From Cyclobacteriaceae bacterium (GTDB lineage Bacteria; Bacteroidota; Bacteroidia; Cytophagales; Cyclobacteriaceae), in contig JAHBTX010000004.1 in the NCBI GenBank assembly GCA_019638395.1, forward strand, positions 742,411 through 806,410: DNA of 64,000 nt. Direction: 5' to 3'. The stretch's first letter is position 1. Each line of letters starts with the position of its first letter. A model generated the notes under the pieces. It was not told where the DNA came from and did no database searches. It saw only the letters and a list, made by a program, of their open reading frames with translations. The position numbers and the translations under genes were made by a program. Below are positions 17,651-26,627 of this stretch, piece after piece.

Positions 17651-18106
17651 ATGCAATCAAAAGCCAAAACCGTTGACGAGTATCTTTCAACTTTACCTGA
17701 TGATCGGGCTGAAATTATAGCAGCTTTGCGAAAAGCAATTAAGAATAATCTTCCCAAAGGGTTTGAAGAAACTATGCAGTATGGTATGATCAGCTACGTA
17801 GTACCGCATAAACTTTATCCGGCTGGTTACCACACCAATCCCAAAGATGCACTGCCTTTTATAAGTATTGCTTCACAAAAAAGTCATATAGCCGTTTATC
17901 ATATGACGGTGTATCAAGGCGAACTGCACGATTGGTTTGTTAAAAAGTTCAAAAAATACAGCGATAAAAAATTGGATATGGGTAAATCGTGCATCCGCTT
18001 TAAAAGACCTGACGAGGTACCGGTTAAACTTTTTGGTGAATTGGCAAAGAAAGTAAAACCAAAAGAATGGATTGAGTTGTATGAACAAACAATTAAGAAG
18101 AAATAA
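17651..18106 (+). CDS. DUF1801 family protein
   Basis: 151-residue cytoplasmic protein of the DUF1801 (YdhG/Frataxin-like fold) family. Diagnostic segments are TVDEYLSTLPDDRAEIIAAL, LPKGFEETMQYGMISYVVP, and the C-terminal KSCIRFKRPDEVPVKLFGEL. Its biochemical role is unknown; some relatives bind metal or act in stress. It is the third gene of the DUF4199-VOC-DUF1801 unit. Confidence 0.85.
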   Translation: MQSKAKTVDEYLSTLPDDRAEIIAALRKAIKNNLPKGFEETMQYGMISYVVPHKLYPAGYHTNPKDALPFISIASQKSHIAVYHMTVYQGELHDWFVKKFKKYSDKKLDMGKSCIRFKRPDEVPVKLFGELAKKVKPKEWIELYEQTIKKK

Positions 18107-18252
18107 GATCGTTAATACGCTTGTGATAACCCATCAGTTTTTAAACACAAGTAAGGTTCAATAAAGCAGATGTACCACAACAGTGAATTATTAATAGCTG
18201 TATTGCAACTTAATTTATGATGAAGCACTATCTTGGAGTTTTATATTGAACT

Positions 18253-19089
18253 ATGAATTTTATAAGGAACTTTTTGCGGAGACGTAAACTGAAGCGAACT
18301 TTTGATGAATACGGTTTTGAGATAAAGCAGTTTGAACTGGATAAATTGGGAACGGTGGATTATGCGCAATGGCTGCACCCGTTTGAACAACCCAAAACCA
18401 TTACGCAGGCTAATGTAAATTTTTATAAAAAAATTACGGCCCCGGCAGGTATGGTAATTGATATTGGCGCCCATACGGGCGATACCACCGTACCGATGGC
18501 TTTGGCTGTTGGAAAACCGGGCCTGGTACTGGGGCTTGAACCCAATAAGTATGTTTTTAAAATCCTGGAAAAAAATTCGCAGCTCAATCGCGATAAAACC
18601 ACTATTGTGCCGCTGTGTTTTGCTGCAACCAAAGAGGATGGTGTGTTTGAGTTTAACTATTCCGATGCTTCTTTCTGCAATGGTGGTTTTCTTTCGCAAA
18701 TAAAAAGCAAAAACCATAGGCACGATTTTGTGCTGGAGGTTGCAGGTAAAAACCTGCAGAACTTTTTATTAAACCAATACGCTCAGCAATTAGATAAGTT
18801 GTGCCTTATAAAAATAGATGCAGAAGGTTACGATAAGGAAATTATAAAAACCATTCCTGAAATACTGAATCGTTACAAGCCTAATTTAATGATAGAATGT
18901 TACAAACGATTAACCCCGGATGAACGATACGAGCTTTTTGATTTGGTTATGGCGCATGAATATAACCTGTATTACCTGCAAAACTTTGAGGGGTTTGGAA
19001 AGCTCGAAATTATAACCCGTAACAGCATGACTTCGCGCGAACATTTTGAGATGCTGGCTATTCACAAATCAAAAAGAATTGATTTTTAA
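18253..19089 (+). CDS. FkbM-family SAM-dependent methyltransferase
   Basis: 278-residue class I methyltransferase of the FkbM type, which usually O-methylates sugars or polyketides. SAM motif I is VIDIGAHTGDTTVPMAL, followed by GLEPNKYVFKILEKN (motif II), and the FkbM-specific CLIKIDAEGYDKEIIK. No glycan-synthesis genes flank it, so the acceptor is unknown. A palindromic repeat sits on its stop codon. Length and motif order are complete. Confidence 0.85.
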   Translation: MNFIRNFLRRRKLKRTFDEYGFEIKQFELDKLGTVDYAQWLHPFEQPKTITQANVNFYKKITAPAGMVIDIGAHTGDTTVPMALAVGKPGLVLGLEPNKYVFKILEKNSQLNRDKTTIVPLCFAATKEDGVFEFNYSDASFCNGGFLSQIKSKNHRHDFVLEVAGKNLQNFLLNQYAQQLDKLCLIKIDAEGYDKEIIKTIPEILNRYKPNLMIECYKRLTPDERYELFDLVMAHEYNLYYLQNFEGFGKLEIITRNSMTSREHFEMLAIHKSKRIDF

Positions 19090-19101
19090 GTCGCTCGACT
19101 T
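19088..19101. repeat. AAGTCG-CT-CGACTT palindrome at FkbM gene end
   Basis: A 14-base palindrome that overlaps the stop codon of the FkbM gene. It resembles the GTCGNAAGAC repeats at 13437, 13513 and 14433 in arm sequence and in sitting immediately after a stop, but its core differs, so membership in that family is tentative. Confidence 0.35.
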
Positions 19102-19460
19102 TACGTTATTGGCGGGTCTGCACAGTCTGCTTATAGCCATGTAGGCACAAGCCACGTAAATATCTTCTAAACTAAATCGCATGAATGTAAACTTCTTTCC
19201 TGGCGATATTCATCAAGGGTCTTTGCACTGCTTTCTCTAAACACTGTCTATGCTGCCGTATTAGGCGAGTTGAAAATGACCAACTGGAGTTGATGCCGGT
19301 GGGTTCGTGGCTGCTTTGCAGGGTGAACATCGCGCGATTATTTTTGGTAAGTATAACCAAATAGCCGAAAAGGTAAAATTTTTTACATTTCTTCTTAAAA
19401 ACAGAAACATATCAGTTCATTCTATCGTCTGTATCAATCATACACTTTTTTCTATTCACG
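19102..19460. other. Gene-free intergenic stretch
   Basis: About 360 bases with no convincing gene. Short frames on either strand lack family resemblance and start signals. No terminator with a T-run or clear TAnnTTTG box was seen before the permease gene. Confidence 0.5.
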
Positions 19461-22121
19461 ATGGAGTCTAAATTTAAACCACCCCGGCTTGCAGAGAGGT
19501 TGCTATGTTGGTATAGTCAAAGAAAGGTTGCTGAAGGCCGGGGGGCACACATTGATGACCTGCAGGGTGATATCGAGGAACTTTTTCATCAGGATTTAAA
19601 ACGCTTTTCTATTTGGAAGGCAAGATTTAACTACTGGCGAAGGACTTTTTCGCTGATATTTTCCTACACACTAACCAAACGCAGGAGAGACGCTGCTTAT
19701 CATTATTTTTCTCACAATCAATTTACTCTGGGTATGTTTAATAACTATTTTAAAACAGCTGTTCGCAATCTGGCAAAAAACAAATTCTTCGCCACTGTAA
19801 ATGTATTTGGTTTGGCCATTGGAATGACACTGAGTTTATTATTTGTAGCCATGATGGTTTTCGAATTTCAATTCGACAACTTCCATCCTAATCGCAAGAA
19901 TATCTATAGAGTGATCACGCATGTGCAGGATCGGGAACGAAATCCCTCCTATGCTTCCTCGCCCTTCGGAACAGCTCAGTTGTTAAAGGATAATTTTAAT
20001 GGAGTAGAAAAAGTAGTTCGCATTCATAACTCGCTGAATCACGAAGTGGGCTATGGCGATACCAAAATTTCACTAAATGGATATTTTACCGATCCTGAAT
20101 TTTTATCCGTATTTAACTTTCCGTTACTGCAGGGCAATCCGCTCACAGCACTTACCAAGCCTAATACAATGGTGCTTACGGAAGAGGCTGCCATAAAACT
20201 TTTCGGAGACAAAGATCCTGTAGGGGAACTTGCATATATCGAACCGTTTGGTGAAGTAATGATAACGGGAGTTCTCAAGAACAAACCTAAAAATACTCAC
20301 ATGATATTCGAGGCACTTGTCTCGTTCACTACACTAACCTCGCATCATGGAGCATCCTTTATTGAACGTGAGGAAAATTGGAATAACTTCTTCAATTGCT
20401 ATACTTATTTTCAAGTCTCCGACAAGGCAAGTCCTGAAGCAATTGAAAGATTCCTGAATGGAATCGCAAAGACAAAATACACATCTAATGATTTTGCAGC
20501 AACCTTTGCGCTTCAACAACTTGATAAAATTGTACCCGCATTTATCGATCTCCACAACAATATTGGAAGTGGCTGGAGTTACGAATCTATGCTTCTTAAC
20601 GGGTTTCTCCCGCTCATAATTCTGCTCGCTGCTTGCTCAAATTATGTAAGCCTCGCGATATCCCAATCGCTCAGGCGTATAAGAGAGATAGGAGTACGCA
20701 AAGTAATGGGGGGGCAGAAGAAACATATCTTCATGCAGTTTATTCTGGAAAGCACCATTATTATGATGCTGGCTCTTACGTTATCATATTTATTCTTTGA
20801 GATTATTCGTGATGAGGTACTGACGATTGCTGGTGAAACCAGTATTGTGGATCTGAATCCTTCGATAGGTACTTACACTGGATTTATTCTCTTTGCAATA
20901 GTGGTAGGTATTTTTTCAGGTATGGTGCCAGCATTACATTTTGCAAAACTCTCCCCGGTTAATGCATTGAAGGGAAAGGAACTTCACCCGATGGGAAATT
21001 CACGATTTTCGCTTCGGAGGATAGTAATCACCATGCAGTTTATGTTGTCGCTGGGATTTATCATGGTGGTGGTGATAATGGTACAACAATATCGGTTTTC
21101 GGTTGATTATGATTTAGGTTTTAAACAAGAGGGAATACTCAATGTAGAGTTGCAACAAGCCAACCCACAGTTGGTTAAAAATGAATTCGGAAAATTGTCC
21201 TTTGTGCAGGGTATTTCAATGTCCTCGCACGCTATCGGGACCGGTGCTGTGTCTGAGCTTTATGTGAGTAGGGTAGAAAATTCAGACTCCATCAACGTGA
21301 ATAGCTTAGCCGTGGATGAAAACTTTATAACCAACCTGGGATTGAAACTATTAGGCGGTAGAAACTTCACCAATAACGCAGCAGAAAATCAGCAATTGAT
21401 ACTGATCAATGAAGTGTTTGCCAGAAAACTGAATCCTAATGATCCATCGCGTGCCCTTGACCAAGTTATTATTCTACCAGGTAAAAGAGAAGTAAAGATA
21501 GCAGGCATTGTGCAGGACTTTAATTATGCAAGTCTTTCATCGCAAATTGGGAACTTACTGTTTGAATACCAACCCAGCCGTTTTAAATATGCCAACATAC
21601 ATCTTGAAACAACTCATACCAGTCAGGCATTTTCAGAAATGGAAGCTGCCTGGAAGCATGTTGGTAAAGGCGATAAATTCCAGTCGGCCTGGCTTACTGA
21701 TCAGATTCGCGATGCGTATGGATTTTATTTTATGATGGTGAAGATTTGGGGCTTTTTCGGAACGCTTGCCATCACCATTGCGTGCCTGGGATTGCTGGGT
21801 ACAGTAGTATTCACAATCAAAAACCGGGTGAAAGAGGTAAGCATTCGGAAAGTAATGGGTGCCTCATCAGAAAGTTTGGTTTATCTGTTATCCAAAGATT
21901 TTATCCTACTCATGCTGATCGCCAGCATCATCACAGTACCAACGGTAAAATACTTAATGGAATGGGTGATGCTTACGGCTCAGTATTATAATGTTCCTAT
22001 CGGAATAGTTGAGACTGGCATTAGCATAGTAATTGTGTTCGCGTTGGGGATGATTACCGTTTTATCGCAAACATTAAAGGCTGCCAATGCAAACCCGGTG
22101 GATAATTTAAGAGTAGAATGA
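19461..22121 (+). CDS. MacB/FtsX-type ABC permease with N-terminal prefix domain
   Basis: 886-residue inner-membrane protein. Residues 1-80 are the permease prefix found in Bacteroidota (PPRLAERLLCWYSQRK then DDLQGDIEELFHQDL). Then follow two MacB_PCD/FtsX units: TM1 (FATVNVFGLAIGMTLSLLFV), a periplasmic domain, three TM helices including SLAISQSLRRIREIGVRKVMG, then the second periplasmic domain and a closing three-helix FtsX block with VFTIKNRVKEVSIRKVMGAS. The duplicated IRKVMG coupling motifs are both intact. No ATPase gene is adjacent, so it must work with an ATPase encoded elsewhere. Such proteins move lipoproteins, peptides or drive mechanotransmission. Confidence 0.9.
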   Translation: MESKFKPPRLAERLLCWYSQRKVAEGRGAHIDDLQGDIEELFHQDLKRFSIWKARFNYWRRTFSLIFSYTLTKRRRDAAYHYFSHNQFTLGMFNNYFKTAVRNLAKNKFFATVNVFGLAIGMTLSLLFVAMMVFEFQFDNFHPNRKNIYRVITHVQDRERNPSYASSPFGTAQLLKDNFNGVEKVVRIHNSLNHEVGYGDTKISLNGYFTDPEFLSVFNFPLLQGNPLTALTKPNTMVLTEEAAIKLFGDKDPVGELAYIEPFGEVMITGVLKNKPKNTHMIFEALVSFTTLTSHHGASFIEREENWNNFFNCYTYFQVSDKASPEAIERFLNGIAKTKYTSNDFAATFALQQLDKIVPAFIDLHNNIGSGWSYESMLLNGFLPLIILLAACSNYVSLAISQSLRRIREIGVRKVMGGQKKHIFMQFILESTIIMMLALTLSYLFFEIIRDEVLTIAGETSIVDLNPSIGTYTGFILFAIVVGIFSGMVPALHFAKLSPVNALKGKELHPMGNSRFSLRRIVITMQFMLSLGFIMVVVIMVQQYRFSVDYDLGFKQEGILNVELQQANPQLVKNEFGKLSFVQGISMSSHAIGTGAVSELYVSRVENSDSINVNSLAVDENFITNLGLKLLGGRNFTNNAAENQQLILINEVFARKLNPNDPSRALDQVIILPGKREVKIAGIVQDFNYASLSSQIGNLLFEYQPSRFKYANIHLETTHTSQAFSEMEAAWKHVGKGDKFQSAWLTDQIRDAYGFYFMMVKIWGFFGTLAITIACLGLLGTVVFTIKNRVKEVSIRKVMGASSESLVYLLSKDFILLMLIASIITVPTVKYLMEWVMLTAQYYNVPIGIVETGISIVIVFALGMITVLSQTLKAANANPVDNLRVE

Positions 22122-22222
22122 TTGTGTTCAGATAAAGTAATTGTAATGCTCAGATTACCCGCTTATGGTTTTTCATGCTTGATGTATTTTTCTACTACAA
22201 CAATTCGAATCAAATAAAATAA

Positions 22223-24133
22223 TCAAACCTCAAACGCACTTTTATAAAATCCATTTTGCTGAACATAATTAAGCAGCGCCTCGTAGAACGGATGTGCTGC
22301 CAGCGTGGCGCTATCGCCAATCAATAGCAATTTCTTACGGGCGCGGGTCATGGCTACATTCGTTCTGCGAATGTCGGCCAGAAATCCAACTTCGGCCTTA
22401 TCATTACTCCTGACAAAACTGATCACAATTGCATCGCGTTCTTGTCCTTGAAAGGCATCTACCGTGTGGATTGTTATTAGTGTGCCGAGTGGTTCGAGTA
22501 TGGAAGATGCAGCGGCTAATTTATTCAGGTAGTCAACCTGTGCACGGTAAGGCGTAATAATTCCCAATGTAATTTGTTGTTCGTTCCATTCATCTACACC
22601 ATAATCTGCTACTAACTTTTCGGTTTCGCTAATTACCAATGCGGCTTCTTCTTCATTATATCGACTCAACGTTTCGGGGTCTTGTTTTTCAGTAAACCCA
22701 CAGCCGGCAGTGTCGATAAACTCAACCGGTTGTTGATGTGGCTTTAGCAAACCTGCTTTAACGGATGGATGCGCAATCAACTTGCCATCATAAAACCATT
22801 GCGAAGAAAACTTCATTATCGCCTCGTGCATACGATATTGAATCTGCAACAAGGAAGCTGCTTGCGGATGTTTTTCAATTCCGCGTTCAAACAGGGTAAT
22901 GGCCAATCCGGCTTTGGCCGCTTCGTTCGATTTTATGGTAGGTGGTAACTGACAATGATCACCTGCCAATATTACCCGCTGCGCGCGCAACATTGGTATC
23001 CAACACGCAGCCTCCAACGATTGCGCGGCTTCATCAATAAAAACAGTTTTGAATTTTCGCCCGCGCAGTACTGGGTGAGAGGCTCCCACCAATGTGCAGC
23101 AAATAGCCTGCGCATGCTGCAATACATCGTTTACAATGTAAAACTCCAGCATATCCGCATCCGATTTTAATAACTTTACTTCCTCTTTTAATAACCTGCG
23201 GTGCTCCCGTTCGTGGTGGCCAAAGGTGCGTTTAAATTTGGAAGCTTCGGAGCGTATTTTTTCAATACGTTTGCGCAAGGCACGCAGCTCAGCGTAATGC
23301 GCATGCGTTGCAATGCGCGCATCCAGTGTTTTGGTTAAGGTTTGATCGGTAACACGTGCCGGATGGCCAATGCGTACCACATTCAATCCTTGTTCGCTCA
23401 GTTTCTCCACCAGCAAATCAATAGCCGCATTGCTGGGTGTGCTCACCAAAACCTGTCCTTCTATACGCTGAGTTTGTAATATCGCCTGCACCAGAGTAGT
23501 GGTTTTACCTGTACCGGGTGGACCATGAATAAAAGCTAAATCCTGTGCTGCTAAAACTTGTTGTAACGCAGCTTGCTGACTTTGATTTAATTGAGGAGCC
23601 GGTAACACTTCAACTGCTTGTGATAAAACAGGAGTGGCCCCAAGAAACAATTCGCGCAATTCAGCTATGCGATTGCCTTGGGCCTGGCTTACCGATTTTA
23701 ATGCGTACTCCATTTCCTTGTACGACATCTCGTCAAACATTACATCCACACCCAGCTTACCATCATCCATCCATTCCGGAAGTTCATCGGGATTTATAGT
23801 AATTACCAGGGTATTGTTATGCACATAATTTATAACCCCTTGCAGGTGCTGCTTTTCGGGCTTGCCAAATGCGTTGCAGAATATATTTACAGATTTACCA
23901 CTTTGAAAACTGTGCGGTTTGTCGGACGGATGAAGGCGTTCTACTTCAATGATTGTGCGTTCGCCTGTGCCCACATAATCGCGCACTACTTTTACCGGGT
24001 ACCAGGTAACACCTTCTATTACCCGCTGTGTAAGCGATCGTAATAAAACCTTTTGCCGATACTGATCAAGGTCGGCTGCCCGCTCCAGTTTAATTAGTTC
24101 GAGTTGGTATTGAAGATGCTGTGTTGAAGTCAT
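22223..24133 (-). CDS. DNA2/SMUBP2-like superfamily 1 helicase
   Basis: 636-residue SF1B helicase of the IGHMBP2/DNA2-like group. An N-terminal OB-like beta-barrel precedes the Walker A motif GPPGTGKTT (Lys207). Motif II is VFIDEAAQSLEAACW, and further motifs are ILAGDHCQLPPTI (III), LQIQYRMHEAIM (IV), ITPYRAQVDYL and TVDAFQGQERDAIVISFVRS (V), then NVAMTRARKKLLLIGD (VI). All ATPase motifs look intact. Bacterial members are poorly characterised nucleic-acid translocases. It is monocistronic with long gaps on both sides. Confidence 0.9.
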   Translation of the reverse strand: MTSTQHLQYQLELIKLERAADLDQYRQKVLLRSLTQRVIEGVTWYPVKVVRDYVGTGERTIIEVERLHPSDKPHSFQSGKSVNIFCNAFGKPEKQHLQGVINYVHNNTLVITINPDELPEWMDDGKLGVDVMFDEMSYKEMEYALKSVSQAQGNRIAELRELFLGATPVLSQAVEVLPAPQLNQSQQAALQQVLAAQDLAFIHGPPGTGKTTTLVQAILQTQRIEGQVLVSTPSNAAIDLLVEKLSEQGLNVVRIGHPARVTDQTLTKTLDARIATHAHYAELRALRKRIEKIRSEASKFKRTFGHHEREHRRLLKEEVKLLKSDADMLEFYIVNDVLQHAQAICCTLVGASHPVLRGRKFKTVFIDEAAQSLEAACWIPMLRAQRVILAGDHCQLPPTIKSNEAAKAGLAITLFERGIEKHPQAASLLQIQYRMHEAIMKFSSQWFYDGKLIAHPSVKAGLLKPHQQPVEFIDTAGCGFTEKQDPETLSRYNEEEAALVISETEKLVADYGVDEWNEQQITLGIITPYRAQVDYLNKLAAASSILEPLGTLITIHTVDAFQGQERDAIVISFVRSNDKAEVGFLADIRRTNVAMTRARKKLLLIGDSATLAAHPFYEALLNYVQQNGFYKSAFEV

Positions 24134-24494
24134 GCAAGGGGCAAATATGATTCGATAAATTGGTACATAAAAATTTGATCACTGTATAATCTATTTTCTA
24201 CATTACCGGTATGTGAGTACCTTTGCCAGGCTGCTGCAATTGCAATAGCTTAGCTTGCGCATGATTAACATTCAGCACTACATCAAGGATACATTTTTGT
24301 TAGCCAGCTAACAATAAGAATGATTTAAAGGACTTATCGGTATTAAAAAACACAACCTCGTTCCTGGAGAAACGTTTCATTAGTGTATTTGATAATTTTA
24401 AACTCTAAGAGGCACCATTTGTGTGTGAATTGACTACTTCAACATCTGGTATAATTGTTGTTATTTTGCAGACCATTTTTAAACCCAAATTAAT
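24134..24494. other. Divergent intergenic region with an 18-base palindrome
   Basis: A 361-base AT-rich gap between the divergent helicase and barrel genes, without a plausible gene. It contains the palindrome TTGTTAGC-CA-GCTAACAA at 24297-24314, long enough to be a dimeric repressor site. Promoter boxes for both genes are expected here, but no perfect TAnnTTTG was found. Confidence 0.4.
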
Positions 24495-25097
24495 ATGAAA
24501 CAAACAGGATTACTTTTAACAATGATGTTTTTGAGTGTTGGCTTATGGGCACAAACCACAGCCGGTAGCTTTACCCTGGCTGGCGGTTTGGAATATTCTT
24601 CTAACAAGAGTGAGAACGTGTACGGTAATGTTGATTACACTTCATCGTCATTAAACTTTAGGCCTGCTGCAGGTTATTTTGTTATAGATAACCTGGAGGT
24701 TGGTTTGCAGTTAGGAATTGGATCTGGTAAATCCCAATACGAAGGTTCTGCAGAAAGCAAAAGCAGTTCGTTTTTGTTCGGGCCTTATGCACGGTATTAT
24801 AAATTTACATCGAACGAGCGGTTTGCTTTTACCGGCACGTTCAGCTTTCAGATTGGGTCAGGCACTACAAGCAGCGGCCAGAATGAACTTAAAACAGGTA
24901 GTACAAGTTTTTCTATAGCCCCCGGATTTACCTATTTTCTATCGGATAAGTGGGCCCTTGATTTTCAGTTGCAAGGTATTGGCTTCACTTCGTACGACCC
25001 TAATAAAGATGTAGATAACAACAATCAGAACACATTTACTTTTGGAGCCAGCTCCTTAAGTCCTTCATTGGGTTTCCGCTTCTTTATTAACAAGTAA
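24495..25097 (+). CDS. Small outer-membrane beta-barrel protein
   Basis: 200-residue protein with a signal peptide cleaved after SVGLWA. The mature chain has eight amphipathic strand-like segments (for example GSFTLAGGLEYSSN, YFVIDNLEVGLQLGIG, FAFTGTFSFQIGSG, LSPSLGFRFFINK) and ends with an aromatic-containing strand, as in OmpX/OmpW-like barrels of Bacteroidota. Function unknown. A strong terminator follows. Confidence 0.8.
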   Translation: MKQTGLLLTMMFLSVGLWAQTTAGSFTLAGGLEYSSNKSENVYGNVDYTSSSLNFRPAAGYFVIDNLEVGLQLGIGSGKSQYEGSAESKSSSFLFGPYARYYKFTSNERFAFTGTFSFQIGSGTTSSGQNELKTGSTSFSIAPGFTYFLSDKWALDFQLQGIGFTSYDPNKDVDNNNQNTFTFGASSLSPSLGFRFFINK

Positions 25098-25121
25098 GCT
25101 TTAGCTTAACTAAAATCATTG

Positions 25122-25159
25122 CCGTGTTTGATCGTGAGATTAAACACGGTTTTTTTTTT
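25122..25159 (+). terminator. Rho-independent terminator after the barrel gene
   Basis: Stem CCGTGTTT / AAACACGG with a 12-base loop and a run of ten T, 24 bases after the stop codon. Confidence 0.9.
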
Positions 25160-25236
25160 GGTCGGATTACCGCATGCATTTTTGCTGTGTATTGAATGAA
25201 AACTTGGCTAACTTGTGGCTAACAAATTTGAGGCAT

Positions 25237-25965
25237 ATGCACCCCAACCAAATTCTTGAACTTATTAGCCGAGGTCGCACAGATTTCATTTTCCAGTTTT
25301 TGAAGCTTTCCGATTGGAAAAGTCAATTACATGCGGGTAGTGTTAAACCGTTGCAATGGTTAATTTATTACAATGATGTAACAGGTTTGCGGGCCGTGTT
25401 GGAAGCCGGTGGCGATTTAAGTAGCTTGAATATCGATGAAGAACTGGGAAATGCCGCTTTCTTTGGGCATTGGAAAGTTTGTGATTTTCTGATCAATCAC
25501 GGAGCAAATGTAAATGCAGTTGTGCCTCTAACTCATGAAACTCCTTTGCATGCTGCGGTATCAAAAGCCGGAAGGCCACACTATTATTATGTTGTAAAAC
25601 TATTGGTAGAGAAGGGAGCCAACGTAAATGCGCAAACCAAAGCCGGAAAAGAGACCGGTGCTTTTATGCGCGATGTGCGCACCAAAGGCGAAACACCCTT
25701 GCATCGCGCTGCGGCTTATTGCGATGAACGCACTATAACTTTTTTGCTGGAACATGGAGCCAACAAAACATTGAAAGATGCACATGGTAATTCGCCCCTG
25801 AGCTGGGCAAGCGAACATTTACGACCGGGTTCTGTTTTGGCGCTATTGAGCTATGGTGATTATAAAATCAGTGATAGCCATATAACAAAAAATACCAGCG
25901 ATCATGGTGCCGGGTGGGGCACCGGTATGGATTGGAATCTGTTTGGGGACTACTTGCCTGAGTAA
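25237..25965 (+). CDS. Ankyrin-repeat protein
   Basis: About 242 residues from ATG 25237 (MHPNQILELISRGRTDFI), preferred over an ATG at 25174 because GAGG lies just upstream and the earlier 21 residues are unlike the family. At least four ankyrin repeats are visible: around KPLQWLIYYNDVTGLRAVLE, ELGNAAFFGHWKVCDFLINH, ETPLHAAVSKAG with VVKLLVEKGANVNAQ, and ETPLHRAAAYCDERTITFLL followed by GNSPLSWASEHL. No signal peptide, so probably a cytoplasmic protein-binding module. Its 3' end overlaps the convergent DNA glycosylase gene by 16 bases. Confidence 0.85.
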   Translation: MHPNQILELISRGRTDFIFQFLKLSDWKSQLHAGSVKPLQWLIYYNDVTGLRAVLEAGGDLSSLNIDEELGNAAFFGHWKVCDFLINHGANVNAVVPLTHETPLHAAVSKAGRPHYYYVVKLLVEKGANVNAQTKAGKETGAFMRDVRTKGETPLHRAAAYCDERTITFLLEHGANKTLKDAHGNSPLSWASEHLRPGSVLALLSYGDYKISDSHITKNTSDHGAGWGTGMDWNLFGDYLPE

Positions 25966-26627
25966 TTCAATTTCTCCACATACAACTTTAAATACTCCTT
26001 CAGTTGCTTCCGTTTATACTGCATAATAAATCGCGGATGTGGCAATGGAATGATTTGCTGGAAGAATTTCTCTTCTTGGTTCCATGCTGTCAGGAATTTA
26101 TAGTTATCACCTTCGCCCAGGCAATATGCTACCTGTGTATTCAAGCCCCAACTCAATTGGGTACGCATACAATTTTGCATAAAAGGCTTTAGCCGTTTTT
26201 GTAGTAGAGGAATATCATAATAGTTGAGGTTTTTTTCTTTTTTTGTGAAGCCCAGGGGTGAAACCGATGTAAAGTAAAATTTATCATAGAATGCATGGGC
26301 ACCACCGTATGCGTGTATCATTCGATATATAAAATCAGAAGAAAGTTCGGGTTTGCCAGGCAATGCGTTTTCAATTCCACAGATTTCTTTCAGCCGGGTC
26401 GGATCTGTAAAAGGAATACCCGTAAGGCCGCCTCCGAAGCGGCCTGGATTAATGCCGATGATTAGCGTGCGTGTATTGGTATCGTTATAATAGCGGGTGT
26501 AAAATTGCCTGCACAAGTTAAATACCTCAGGCTGCTGATAAGGATTTAGCACGCTAACACCACGGGGTATGGCTGTTGCAATGGTTAGTTGTTCCAAAAA
26601 ATCTAAAATCCGATTCGCTAATGTCAT
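25950..26627 (-). CDS. SMUG2-type uracil-DNA glycosylase family protein
   Basis: 225-residue protein of the SMUG/UDG superfamily (SMUG2 type, also annotated DUF4918). The glycosylase motif I is LIIGINPGRFGGGLTGIPFT, and motif II near the C-terminus is PLPHPRFIMQY. These residues surround the uracil pocket, so it probably removes deaminated or damaged bases in DNA. It is the last gene of a three-gene minus-strand operon, overlapping the histidine kinase gene by 4 bases, which implies translational coupling. Confidence 0.88.
   Translation of the reverse strand: MTLANRILDFLEQLTIATAIPRGVSVLNPYQQPEVFNLCRQFYTRYYNDTNTRTLIIGINPGRFGGGLTGIPFTDPTRLKEICGIENALPGKPELSSDFIYRMIHAYGGAHAFYDKFYFTSVSPLGFTKKEKNLNYYDIPLLQKRLKPFMQNCMRTQLSWGLNTQVAYCLGEGDNYKFLTAWNQEEKFFQQIIPLPHPRFIMQYKRKQLKEYLKLYVEKLNYSGK

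Noticed and set aside
19172-19360. 62-residue minus-strand frame in a gene-free gap
   Set aside because: No family resemblance, no ribosome-binding or promoter signal. I considered a PadR-type regulator remnant ahead of the permease but could not align it.
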